DNA of 64,000 bases from assembly GCA_937958995.1 (NCBI GenBank), contig CALGAP010000016.1, forward strand, positions 1 to 64,000, read 5' to 3'. Source of the DNA: an uncultured Chitinophagaceae bacterium. Its GTDB lineage: Bacteria; Bacteroidota; Bacteroidia; Chitinophagales; Chitinophagaceae. Positions within the stretch are counted from its first letter, which is position 1, and every line of letters starts with the position of its first letter. The notes under the pieces were generated by a model. It ran no database searches, was not told the origin of the DNA, and saw only the letters and a program-made list of their open reading frames with translations. Of this stretch, positions 41,254 to 49,269 are shown piece by piece. The position numbers and the translations under genes are program-made.

Positions 41254-44200
41254 TTAGAAATTAAGTTTAAGGTTGAAACCAATTGATCTTGTTCCCGGGA
41301 ATTGTCCGTCTTCACCGAAGTTGCTGGAGATTTCAGAAGGATCAAAGTTTTCTGAATCACGGTAAATCAGCCACGGATTTCTTGCAATTACGCTGAAGTG
41401 CGCACCCTGGAACACTTTACCTAATTTTCCGATCTTGTGAACGGGAATCTTATAACCCAGGCTTACTTCACGCAGTTTTACGTATGAAAGATCATGAACG
41501 AAAGGTTCAGCGATCTGTTGATAGTAGAACTGGTGGAAGTAGTCGTAAGCTGAGATATAAACATCTACGGGGGTCTTTTCGTCAGCAGCATCTACACCAC
41601 GAACGTGTACGCCACCACCATCGGCAACATCATCACGTACATTCTTGCCTCTGTCGTTGATAGCTGCTGTGGGCTCCATCAGACCAGAGAAAGTACCCCA
41701 TTGTTCAGACAGTGAGAAGAATTTGCCACCAAACTGGTAATCTATTGTCAGACCCAGTGTGAAGCCTTTGAAGTCGAAGAAGTTCTGGAAACCACCGGTT
41801 ACTTTCGGCACAATTGAACCCCATTCTTTGTTGGGATCGCCAACGAACCAACCGAGGCCACCGCTGAAGCCATTGGTAGTGATCAGGGGCTGACCATCAG
41901 CATTACGCTTGATGCCACCGCCTTTCAAGATCCCCCATTGTCTGCCTTCGAAGTGGAAAGCACGGGCAAAACGAGTACCGAATGAACCAGCGCTCAGTGT
42001 ATAGCTGGGAAGACCATCAGCTATTTTACGAACGGTGTTGTCGATCAGGTATGAGAAGGTCTTTGTAAATGACCATTCGAAATTCTTGGTAGTGATCGGT
42101 CTTGCGTTGAACTCAATTTCAATACCCTCACGATGGAACTCGGCAGCGTTGATGGTTTTGCTGGTGAAACCACTCACACCACTTACGCTTACTGTTACGG
42201 GCTCACCATTGTTGTCTTCAGAATAGTAAGTGATGTTCAATCCGAGTTTATTGTTCAGGAAACGCAGATCCAAACCAGCTTCCCAGGTAGTAACCAGAGA
42301 ACCAACCAGGTTCGGGTCTGGTGTATTATCCGGTGTACCCATCAGGAAGTTGCCATTCCATGTATTGGCACCCACGCTGTAAGCAAGAGCCAGCTGGTTG
42401 AAGTTAAGCGTTTTGGGTTTTTTACCCCATGAACCAAATACTTTACCATAGCTGAGCCAGGGAATGGCTGAGCCGGTAAATTCAGAGAAAATGAACGCCG
42501 CACCCACAGACGGAGAAAGCAGGTCGTTATTTTTTGCCGGCAGTGTAGAATACCAGTCATTTCTCAAAGCCCATGTAAGGCTCACGAACTTCTTGTATTC
42601 AAAATCACCGAAAGCAAACAGGGAGTTGGCTGCTTCCTGCGAACGGGAGTTTCCTATTGAAGGCGGGTTCACCGAGTTGGCTATTGAGTACAGGTTTTCA
42701 ATCTTCAGGCCATTGGAGGTTGCTGCGCTTACAGAACGCGATTTAATAGTCAGCCTGTTTGCACCGGCGTTTACACCAATTGCCAGGTCGCCAATCTGTT
42801 TATTGTAGCTTGCCACCAACTCGTAGTTATACTCCTGGTAGTAAGTCTGACCAGTAGAGTAGCCTGCGATAACACCGGTTTGTACACCTGATGTCTGCAG
42901 TGCACTCGGAACGATGTCTTCGTAGTTGGTAGTCAACTGGTTCTTGCGGATGGTAGCTTTCACCCTGAACTCGTTGTTGAGCTTGAACTGGAGGAAAGCA
43001 TCTCCGAAGAAACGATCGCGACGCTGATAGTTATCAATAAGATCGAAATAGGTATAGAAGTTATACCAGTAGTTGCCGCCCCAAACGCTCTGACGGGGAT
43101 CGTTTGCATTCCATGCATTGGGGTTGCGGCGGAAGTTCCAGCTGGGATATGTACCAATCGGGGTTCTGAGACCACGAAGTTCTTTCATGATGCCCATATC
43201 CAGGTCGCGATGGAACCATTGGTTGAAACCACCGCTTGACTGGTTGGAGTAACCGTCGTTGAATTCACCCCTGATTTTCTGGGTGCTCATGGTTACGTTG
43301 GTACCTACTGTGAAGTATTTGCCAAGGTCGAAGCTTACGGTAGTAAACAGGTTGTGTCTTGCAGACGCAGAGTTGGGCAGCATACCCTTAATAGTCTGGT
43401 TGGTGTAAGACACGCGATAGCTGGCTCCGTTAGAACCACCGGCAAAGCTTACGTTGGTATTGTTGGTCAAACCGGTTTCCCAGAAATCACGGGCGTTATC
43501 GGGCTGGGGAGTCAGCCTGGCTGTCTTGCCATAGCGGCTGTGACCGGGAATGAAAGCATACCAGGGAATATATTCCTGGCCATCGATTTTGGGACCCCAC
43601 GAAGCGTCGTCTGTGAAGTCGTGGTGCAGTTTGCCATCCAGTGCCTGCCATTCAGCGGGCATGTTGGCATTGTAATTAAACTGAATAAAATCACCATCAC
43701 CACCAGCATACCTGTTTTGGTATTTAGGCATAATGTACACCTTGTCGAAGGTAATACCCTGGTTCAGCTCCACGCCGATACCCTGACGCTGACCTTTTTT
43801 CTTGGTGGTAATAACGATGGCACCGTTGGCAGCACGGCTACCGAAAAGCGCTGTTGCGTTAGCACCTTTCAACACGGTGATGTCTTCTACATCGTCAGGG
43901 TTAATGTCGAATGAGTTCACAATTGTACCGTCCACAACGTAAATGGCGCCAACGTCACCCAGTGACTGGCCACCACGAATACGCAGGAAACCTTCACGGT
44001 TCAGCGCTACGGGCGACTGGCCCCTGAATTGTACACCGGCTACCTTACCGGCAAGGGCGTTGTTGAGGTTGGGTTGACGGATGGTGTTCAGTTGCTCGTC
44101 GGAGATTACCTGGGCACTGTATGGAGTAGTGCGCGCAGCTTTTTTCACACCAAAGGCTGTAGTTACCACTACTTCGGTCAGTGTGGATGCATCACCTGCT

Positions 44201-44481
44201 TCAAGTGAAACAGAGATTTCATCCTGGTCTCCAACAGTAACTTCCTGAGATTTCAAACCCTGCGCGCTTATTACGAGCACTGCGCCAGGTCTTACATTAA
44301 TGGTGAACCGGCCTTCAACATCGGCTGTGGTTCCCTGGTTTGTAGATTTAACTGAAATGGTTGCAAATGGAACAGGGGCTCCTGTATTGTCTCGCACAAT
44401 TCCAGAAACTCTCTTCGTTTGTGCAGATACCGATACAGCAAAGCTGACCAGCACTGCGAGCAGTGATAGAAATTTTCTCAT
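41254..44481 (-). CDS. SusC/RagA-family TonB-linked outer-membrane transporter
   Basis: This outer-membrane receptor has about 1075 residues. The signal peptide is MRKFLSLLAVLVSFAVSVSA. A carboxypeptidase-regulatory-like domain (about 22-105) contains VSGIVRDNTGAPVPFATISV. A TonB plug (about 115-235) contains GKVAGVQFRG and GAIYVVDGTIVN. A 22-strand-type barrel follows. It forms the energy-dependent pore partnered by the SusD lipoprotein. The frame is open to 44589, but the ATG at 44481 starts the signal peptide. The 5' leader shares sequence with the remnant at 39537-39623. Confidence 0.95.
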   Translation of the reverse strand: MRKFLSLLAVLVSFAVSVSAQTKRVSGIVRDNTGAPVPFATISVKSTNQGTTADVEGRFTINVRPGAVLVISAQGLKSQEVTVGDQDEISVSLEAGDASTLTEVVVTTAFGVKKAARTTPYSAQVISDEQLNTIRQPNLNNALAGKVAGVQFRGQSPVALNREGFLRIRGGQSLGDVGAIYVVDGTIVNSFDINPDDVEDITVLKGANATALFGSRAANGAIVITTKKKGQRQGIGVELNQGITFDKVYIMPKYQNRYAGGDGDFIQFNYNANMPAEWQALDGKLHHDFTDDASWGPKIDGQEYIPWYAFIPGHSRYGKTARLTPQPDNARDFWETGLTNNTNVSFAGGSNGASYRVSYTNQTIKGMLPNSASARHNLFTTVSFDLGKYFTVGTNVTMSTQKIRGEFNDGYSNQSSGGFNQWFHRDLDMGIMKELRGLRTPIGTYPSWNFRRNPNAWNANDPRQSVWGGNYWYNFYTYFDLIDNYQRRDRFFGDAFLQFKLNNEFRVKATIRKNQLTTNYEDIVPSALQTSGVQTGVIAGYSTGQTYYQEYNYELVASYNKQIGDLAIGVNAGANRLTIKSRSVSAATSNGLKIENLYSIANSVNPPSIGNSRSQEAANSLFAFGDFEYKKFVSLTWALRNDWYSTLPAKNNDLLSPSVGAAFIFSEFTGSAIPWLSYGKVFGSWGKKPKTLNFNQLALAYSVGANTWNGNFLMGTPDNTPDPNLVGSLVTTWEAGLDLRFLNNKLGLNITYYSEDNNGEPVTVSVSGVSGFTSKTINAAEFHREGIEIEFNARPITTKNFEWSFTKTFSYLIDNTVRKIADGLPSYTLSAGSFGTRFARAFHFEGRQWGILKGGGIKRNADGQPLITTNGFSGGLGWFVGDPNKEWGSIVPKVTGGFQNFFDFKGFTLGLTIDYQFGGKFFSLSEQWGTFSGLMEPTAAINDRGKNVRDDVADGGGVHVRGVDAADEKTPVDVYISAYDYFHQFYYQQIAEPFVHDLSYVKLREVSLGYKIPVHKIGKLGKVFQGAHFSVIARNPWLIYRDSENFDPSEISSNFGEDGQFPGTRSIGFNLKLNF

Positions 44482-44658
44482 GTGAACAGTATTTTGGTTT
44501 ATGTGACTGGAGCAATTTAGAGGAAGTTTTTTTGATACCCAAAAAAATGTTAAAAATGGATGGATGGTATCCCCTATGGTCGGCCGCAAAACAAACTAAT
44601 AATCAATGTTTTGTAAAGAGAAAAAAGACCGGGGTTTTTACAGTAAACTGGCAGTAAT

Positions 44659-46734
44659 TTACAAGGAAAATATAGCCTGCAATTTCGTTTCAGTCTTGTG
44701 ATTTCCCGGCAATTCATCGTACCCGCTACCCACTTTCCTGCCATCTGAATACTCGCTGCGCGAAATATTGAAACCCACAATACACGAGAGCCTCTTGTTG
44801 ATTTTTGTCTTATACTGAACCGTCGCATACCAGCGGATACCCTTATTGAAAAAGGCCGGCATGGAAAGATTATACATCACCGAATACTCGAAGGCATACA
44901 GCCTGGTATCATAGTCGTCCGTCTCAAAATATTGCAGCCGCAACGCCAGTTTCCACGGGCTGTTCATCCGGTTATATTGTATATCCTGGAAAATCAGGAA
45001 TCCATTCTTTTTCACGCCCACCCTCTTCATCGTATACCACAGTATTTCAACGCGGTTGATAAGCTTCACTTCTTTCGTGGGTTGAAAAGTGACCTGTCCG
45101 CGCCAGCTTTTACGCAGCGCCGGTTCCACCACCCGGCCATTAACCACCCGGCCATTATTGGAGGAGTAGTTCATAGCTTTTTCTTCCATGCGCCAGCGGC
45201 CATATAACTCGGTGCGCTTATTGGGCGTGTAAGTGAGTTGAAGCATGTAGTCGTAACCCTGTGAAGGTGCATCCACCCGGTATTTCAGCCAGGGAAAACG
45301 AAAAAAATCTGCATATGCTTCCATGCGCCAGTGATACCCCGCGTGAAATGCAAACCCCGTATAAAATCCGGATTCATTCGTGGGCATTGAATTTTCAGAA
45401 AAGGCATTGCCTGCCACAGCCTGGTATGCCGGGCTTATTCTCCGGTAAATTATGGCTATATCTGCTGAGCCGCCCGCGCTCAACAGCCAGCCGTGTACCA
45501 TGGCTGTATTAAAATTTTTATCAATCGCTACTTCTCCATACCCGTGAATATTTGCCACGGTATATGAGTAGTCAATGCTTCCGTTGAACCAACGGCCCCC
45601 GTCGATCGCATAATAGTCATAAGCATCTCCCGAAGGCCGAAAAGGAACGGAAAAGAAATGACACACGCCATTTACGCCGATATGTACACTGCGATAACGC
45701 CATTGCAGGTTGCCCCCCGCAGCCAATACATTCACTGTATTTTTATTGGCCTGCTCCGTCTTTGTGCGGTGATAGCCGGAGCTTTGTACAGAAGTAACAT
45801 AATTTCTTCCTTCTTCATCAAGCTTTACTGCTGCCGTCCACTTGCGCGAAGATGCGAACACCGTTGCCTGCATAATTTTCTGCTGGATGGTGATACCTGC
45901 ACCACGCAGAAAATTGTATTCACCCGCCGAGGTATATGGTTTTAATACGGCGCCCTGCCTTTTTATATTCATAACCGCCGCGCTTTTTTTAAATGCCTGT
46001 CCCTGCCAGTGAACAAGTCCCTGGCCCATGTTCACAATAAAATCCCCGATTGCAAGAGCCTTTACTATTCCAACACGTCGGAGGAAAAAATGAAAACTGT
46101 AGAAATCAAAACCGGCGCTTTGCTCTCCTTTGAAAAATTGTTCGCCTGCATCTTTATCTCCTGTCAGACCATATTGCAGTTGATCGCGGTATTGATACCT
46201 GTATCGGGTAAGAATTTTGAGGGGACTCCCGGCATAATACCTGCCAGAATCTCCCGGTAAAAACCCTTTTGCTTTTTCCAAAACTTGCGAAAAACGAAAC
46301 AATAACCTGTGTTCCCCATCCAAGAACCAACTGCCACGCACAGCCATTTCATCGCGCACGGACACAAAGGGCAACAGTTTTCGAATTGTCAACAAATCCC
46401 AGCCAGGCACGGCCTGCAATTCATAAATACTAACCAGGCTCCCAAACAGGCGGCGATATTGTAGGAAATAGTCTATCTGCAAATCAGTTAACAAATTCAG
46501 TTCACGCAGATCTTCTGCATCGGCCTTATTCAAATTAAGCCGGTGCCGGCCACGCCACTCGAGGTATTGCCAATAACTATCATCCTCCGTTTCTATCTCT
46601 TCCTGTGCAGCATGTTGCTCTAATTGTTGCTCGTATATAGAATTCTCATTTTCCTGGGCATGCAATGGCAAGAACCATACAACCATCATGCCCCATACCA
46701 ACATTCTCATTCTACTCATCTTTCTTTTTTCCAT
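44659..46734 (-). CDS. Outer-membrane protein with N-terminal helix-hairpin-helix domain
   Basis: This is a 691-residue exported protein with a signal peptide ending LPLHAQ. The N-terminal part (about 60-130) is a ComEA-like double helix-hairpin-helix, with RLNLNKADAEDLRELNLLT and LQAVPGWDLLTIRKLLPF. The remaining 550 residues are beta-strand-rich with alternating aromatic residues and end in a strand closed by a hydrophobic residue (LQAIFSL), typical of an outer-membrane barrel. HhH domains usually bind DNA, so a surface role with DNA is possible but unproven. It overlaps the preceding gene by 23 bp, so the two are likely partners. Confidence 0.82.
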   Translation of the reverse strand: MEKRKMSRMRMLVWGMMVVWFLPLHAQENENSIYEQQLEQHAAQEEIETEDDSYWQYLEWRGRHRLNLNKADAEDLRELNLLTDLQIDYFLQYRRLFGSLVSIYELQAVPGWDLLTIRKLLPFVSVRDEMAVRGSWFLDGEHRLLFRFSQVLEKAKGFLPGDSGRYYAGSPLKILTRYRYQYRDQLQYGLTGDKDAGEQFFKGEQSAGFDFYSFHFFLRRVGIVKALAIGDFIVNMGQGLVHWQGQAFKKSAAVMNIKRQGAVLKPYTSAGEYNFLRGAGITIQQKIMQATVFASSRKWTAAVKLDEEGRNYVTSVQSSGYHRTKTEQANKNTVNVLAAGGNLQWRYRSVHIGVNGVCHFFSVPFRPSGDAYDYYAIDGGRWFNGSIDYSYTVANIHGYGEVAIDKNFNTAMVHGWLLSAGGSADIAIIYRRISPAYQAVAGNAFSENSMPTNESGFYTGFAFHAGYHWRMEAYADFFRFPWLKYRVDAPSQGYDYMLQLTYTPNKRTELYGRWRMEEKAMNYSSNNGRVVNGRVVEPALRKSWRGQVTFQPTKEVKLINRVEILWYTMKRVGVKKNGFLIFQDIQYNRMNSPWKLALRLQYFETDDYDTRLYAFEYSVMYNLSMPAFFNKGIRWYATVQYKTKINKRLSCIVGFNISRSEYSDGRKVGSGYDELPGNHKTETKLQAIFSL

Positions 46735-47512
46735 AAAAAATTATTACGATGCCGGTAGAGGCGCCCAGTTGCGGATGAAAACTGCCGCTCACCATCACCT
46801 GCATATTTTGCCATGACCAGCCCGCTGCAAAAGAAGGCGAAGCCATACTGCTGTTGAATCCCACCATCGTCAGCAGTCTTTCAGCAGGAGTATATTGCAG
46901 TGCCATCTGCAGGTTAGAGGTTTTGTTTTCTTCCTTCGAAAAAACGGCACTAATGAAAAATTGCTCATTGCATTCATAGCCCATCCCCATGGAATACACT
47001 GCAGACAATTTTCCAATTGGGTTACTTACCTGCAGACCCGTACACAATTTTTCAGTGATATGCCAGGTGCTGCCGATCTCAAAAGAAATGGCGCCATCAT
47101 TTCCATACCCATCCATGCGCACCATATAATAATTAAAGCGAATACCCAGGTTTACCGCGCCTAATGACCTGGCGCAGGCAAGACTCAATTGCGATTGGTT
47201 GAGCGCGGCCGATCCCGCCCAGTCGGCAACCAATGCCGCGGCGCCGCCCGCGAAAGGCGCCTGCACCGTAGCGCAATAACTATTGAGTTCGCGCAGCCCG
47301 AATTTATTTTCAGCCATCAGGCCCGCACCCACCTTCGTACACTGCGCCAGTGAAGCGGTATTTGACAGGAAAGCAAAAGGCGTGTTTTGATGAACGCTGT
47401 ACGCCATATATCCGGTGAAGAACGGGCCATACGCGTGGTGAAAAGACTGGGCAATAACATGGGAAAAACTGCCGACGCAACCGGCAAGGCAAAGAAAAGT
47501 TTTCATGGGCAC
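46712..47512 (-). CDS. Outer-membrane beta-barrel-like protein, partner of the HhH protein
   Basis: This is a 266-residue exported protein with a signal peptide (about 1-21, ending SHVIAQ). The mature protein is rich in short amphipathic strands (GAVNLGIRFNYYMVRMDGYG, ISFEIGSTWHITEKL, ASTGIVIIFYGKKK), resembling PorV/PorQ-type barrels of Bacteroidota. I cannot name a family. Its 3' end overlaps the HhH-domain gene by 23 bp, which suggests coupled expression and a joint outer-membrane complex. It is divergent from folD. Start ATG at 47512, with an alternative ATG two codons later. Confidence 0.72.
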   Translation of the reverse strand: MPMKTFLCLAGCVGSFSHVIAQSFHHAYGPFFTGYMAYSVHQNTPFAFLSNTASLAQCTKVGAGLMAENKFGLRELNSYCATVQAPFAGGAAALVADWAGSAALNQSQLSLACARSLGAVNLGIRFNYYMVRMDGYGNDGAISFEIGSTWHITEKLCTGLQVSNPIGKLSAVYSMGMGYECNEQFFISAVFSKEENKTSNLQMALQYTPAERLLTMVGFNSSMASPSFAAGWSWQNMQVMVSGSFHPQLGASTGIVIIFYGKKKDE

Positions 47513-47579
47513 TTATATTTAACCGTTAGTAGGCGGCAACATAAAGAAATCCCCCAACATAAAAAACCGGAAAATCCTG

Positions 47580-47610
47580 TTGGGCGGCATATTGCCGGCC
47601 TTTACCTTTG
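47580..47610 (+). promoter_or_regulatory. folD promoter placing the start codon at the transcription start
   Basis: TTG (47580-47582), a 20-bp spacer and TACCTTTG (47603-47610) match the Bacteroidota consensus exactly. The folD ATG begins only 4 bp after the -7 box, so the mRNA would have almost no leader. Confidence 0.7.
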
Positions 47611-47614
47611 CGGC

Positions 47615-48490
47615 ATGGAAATTTTAGACGGGGCACTTGTATCAAAGGCCATCAAAGATGAACTGAAACTGGCGGTAGCCCAGTTAAAGATTGAAGGAAA
47701 AAAAACGCCCCACCTGGCGGCCATCCTGGTGGGCAATAACGGCGCCAGCGAGACCTATGTGGCTGCCAAGGTAAAAGCCTGCGAAGAAATCGGGTTTCTC
47801 TCCACCCTCATCAGGCTCGACGAAGATATCAGCGAGTTCAAACTGCTGTCCACCATCGAGCAACTCAATAACGACCCCACCATTGATGGCATACTGGTGC
47901 AACTGCCACTGCCCAAACATATTTCCGATGAAAAAGTAATCAATGCCGTGCATCCTACCAAGGACGTGGATGGCTTTCATCCTGTGAGCGCGGGACGAAT
48001 GATGCAAGGCCTTCCCACTTTTATTCCAGCCACTCCTTACGGCATTATGCTGATGCTGGAACACTATAAAATTGACACCAAAGGCATGCACGCCGTGGTG
48101 GTTGGCCGTAGTAATATTGTTGGCCGCCCCATCAGCATTTTGCTCAGCGCCAACTCCAACCCCGGCAATTGCACCGTCACCGTTTGTCATTCCCACACCC
48201 GCAACCTGAAGGAAATCTGCCTGCAGGGCGATATCATCGTGGCCGCACTCGGCAGGCCCGGCTTTATCACCGCCGATATGGTAAAACCGGGTGCCATTGT
48301 GATTGATGTGGGCATCACCCGCGTGCCCGACGCCAGTAAAAAAAGAGGTTATGTCATCAAGGGCGATGTGGATTATGCCAACGTGGCTCCCAAAACAAGC
48401 TACATTACGCCCGTGCCTGGCGGCGTGGGCCCCATGACCATAGCAGCACTGATGAAGAACACTTTCATTGCCTGCAGGATGAAAAATTAG
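47615..48490 (+). CDS. folD: Methylenetetrahydrofolate dehydrogenase/cyclohydrolase
   Basis: This 291-residue bifunctional enzyme interconverts 5,10-methylene- and 10-formyl-tetrahydrofolate. SETYVAAKVKACEEIGF contains the catalytic Lys, DGILVQLPLPKHI and PTKDVDGFHP are substrate-site signatures, and VVVGRSNIVGRPISILL binds NADP. TPVPGGVGPMTIAALM closes the protein. The frame is open upstream to 47387, antisense to the divergent outer-membrane gene, but ATG 47615 (MEILDGALVSK) is the family start. It is followed 30 bp later by queE. Confidence 0.96.
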   Translation: MEILDGALVSKAIKDELKLAVAQLKIEGKKTPHLAAILVGNNGASETYVAAKVKACEEIGFLSTLIRLDEDISEFKLLSTIEQLNNDPTIDGILVQLPLPKHISDEKVINAVHPTKDVDGFHPVSAGRMMQGLPTFIPATPYGIMLMLEHYKIDTKGMHAVVVGRSNIVGRPISILLSANSNPGNCTVTVCHSHTRNLKEICLQGDIIVAALGRPGFITADMVKPGAIVIDVGITRVPDASKKRGYVIKGDVDYANVAPKTSYITPVPGGVGPMTIAALMKNTFIACRMKN

Positions 48491-48508
48491 CACGCGGCCA
48501 GCTTTCGT

Positions 48509-48516
48509 TAACTTTG
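48509..48516 (+). promoter_or_regulatory. -7 element before queE
   Basis: TAACTTTG matches TAnnTTTG and lies 4 bp before the first ATG of queE (48521). As with folD, a transcript from here would be leaderless or start near the second ATG (48530). The -33 region is only a weak TTAG. Confidence 0.5.
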
Positions 48517-48520
48517 CCGG

Positions 48521-49135
48521 ATGGCTTTAATGGTAGATACGCGTTTGCCCGTGATGGAATCTTTCTACACCCTGCAGGGCGAGGGATTTCACCAGGGAAA
48601 GGCAGCCTGGTTTATTCGACTGGGTGGCTGCGATGTTGGCTGTGTGTGGTGCGATGTAAAGGAAAGCTGGGACGCCGACAAACACCCGCTGAAATCAATT
48701 GATGAAATCGTTGCTGAAGGCCGGCAATACCCCGCACGCATTGCCGTGGTTACCGGCGGCGAACCGCTGATGCACCCGCTCTATGCGCTGACAGAAGCCT
48801 TGCATAAAAGCGGGTTTCAAACCCATCTCGAAACCTCCGGCTCTTCTCCGCTGAGCGGACAATGGGATTGGATCTGTCTTTCACCCAAAAAATTCAAATT
48901 TCCCGAGCCTTCCATCCTACCGCTTGCCAACGAACTGAAAGTTGTAGTGTACAACAAGAGCGATTTTGACTGGGCCGAAAAATATGCCGCACAGGTAAGC
49001 CCCCACTGCAAGCTATACCTGCAGCCCGAATGGGAAAAATCAGACACAATCACCCCCCTGGTGATTGAATACATAAAAAAGAACCCGAAATGGGAGTTGT
49101 CGGCACAATTGCATAAGTATATTAACGTTCCGTAA
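48521..49135 (+). CDS. queE: 7-carboxy-7-deazaguanine synthase QueE
   Basis: This 204-residue radical SAM enzyme makes the deazaguanine core of queuosine precursors. FYTLQGEGFHQGKAAWFIRL precedes the iron-sulfur motif CDVGCVWC, a CX3CX2C variant typical of QueE. VVTGGEPLMHP binds S-adenosylmethionine. Either the ATG at 48521 or the one at 48530 could start translation. queA lies elsewhere in the window (26366), and queC/queD/queF are not present. A GC-rich palindrome follows the stop. Confidence 0.95.
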   Translation: MALMVDTRLPVMESFYTLQGEGFHQGKAAWFIRLGGCDVGCVWCDVKESWDADKHPLKSIDEIVAEGRQYPARIAVVTGGEPLMHPLYALTEALHKSGFQTHLETSGSSPLSGQWDWICLSPKKFKFPEPSILPLANELKVVVYNKSDFDWAEKYAAQVSPHCKLYLQPEWEKSDTITPLVIEYIKKNPKWELSAQLHKYINVP

Positions 49136-49144
49136 AAGGGGGTG

Positions 49145-49204
49145 GGTACCGGGTGTCGGGTGCTGTGTTTCAGGTTTCGAAACCCGAGGCCCGAAACCAG
49201 AAAC
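49145..49204. repeat. GC-rich GGGTTTCGGGT-type intergenic palindrome
   Basis: GTTTCAGGTTTCG (49167-49179) pairs with CGAAACCAGAAAC (49192-49204) at 12 of 13 positions. CCGGGTGTCGGGTG at about 49149-49162 adds further family-like units. It lies between queE and the PorE-like gene and belongs with the copies at 11568, 13098 and 27419. Confidence 0.7.
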
Positions 49205-49269
49205 TCTTTAGCTTGCATTCATTTTCTCCAAAAACCGTCTTAGAATTGATGACTATTAATTGCCAGCAG

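Noticed and set aside
47387..47614. Upstream start for folD
   Set aside because: The extension is antisense to the divergent outer-membrane gene, lies before the promoter and is unlike FolD.
49153..49269. Upstream start for the PorE-like protein
   Set aside because: These codons lie in the GC-rich palindrome and would bury the signal peptide that begins at 49270.
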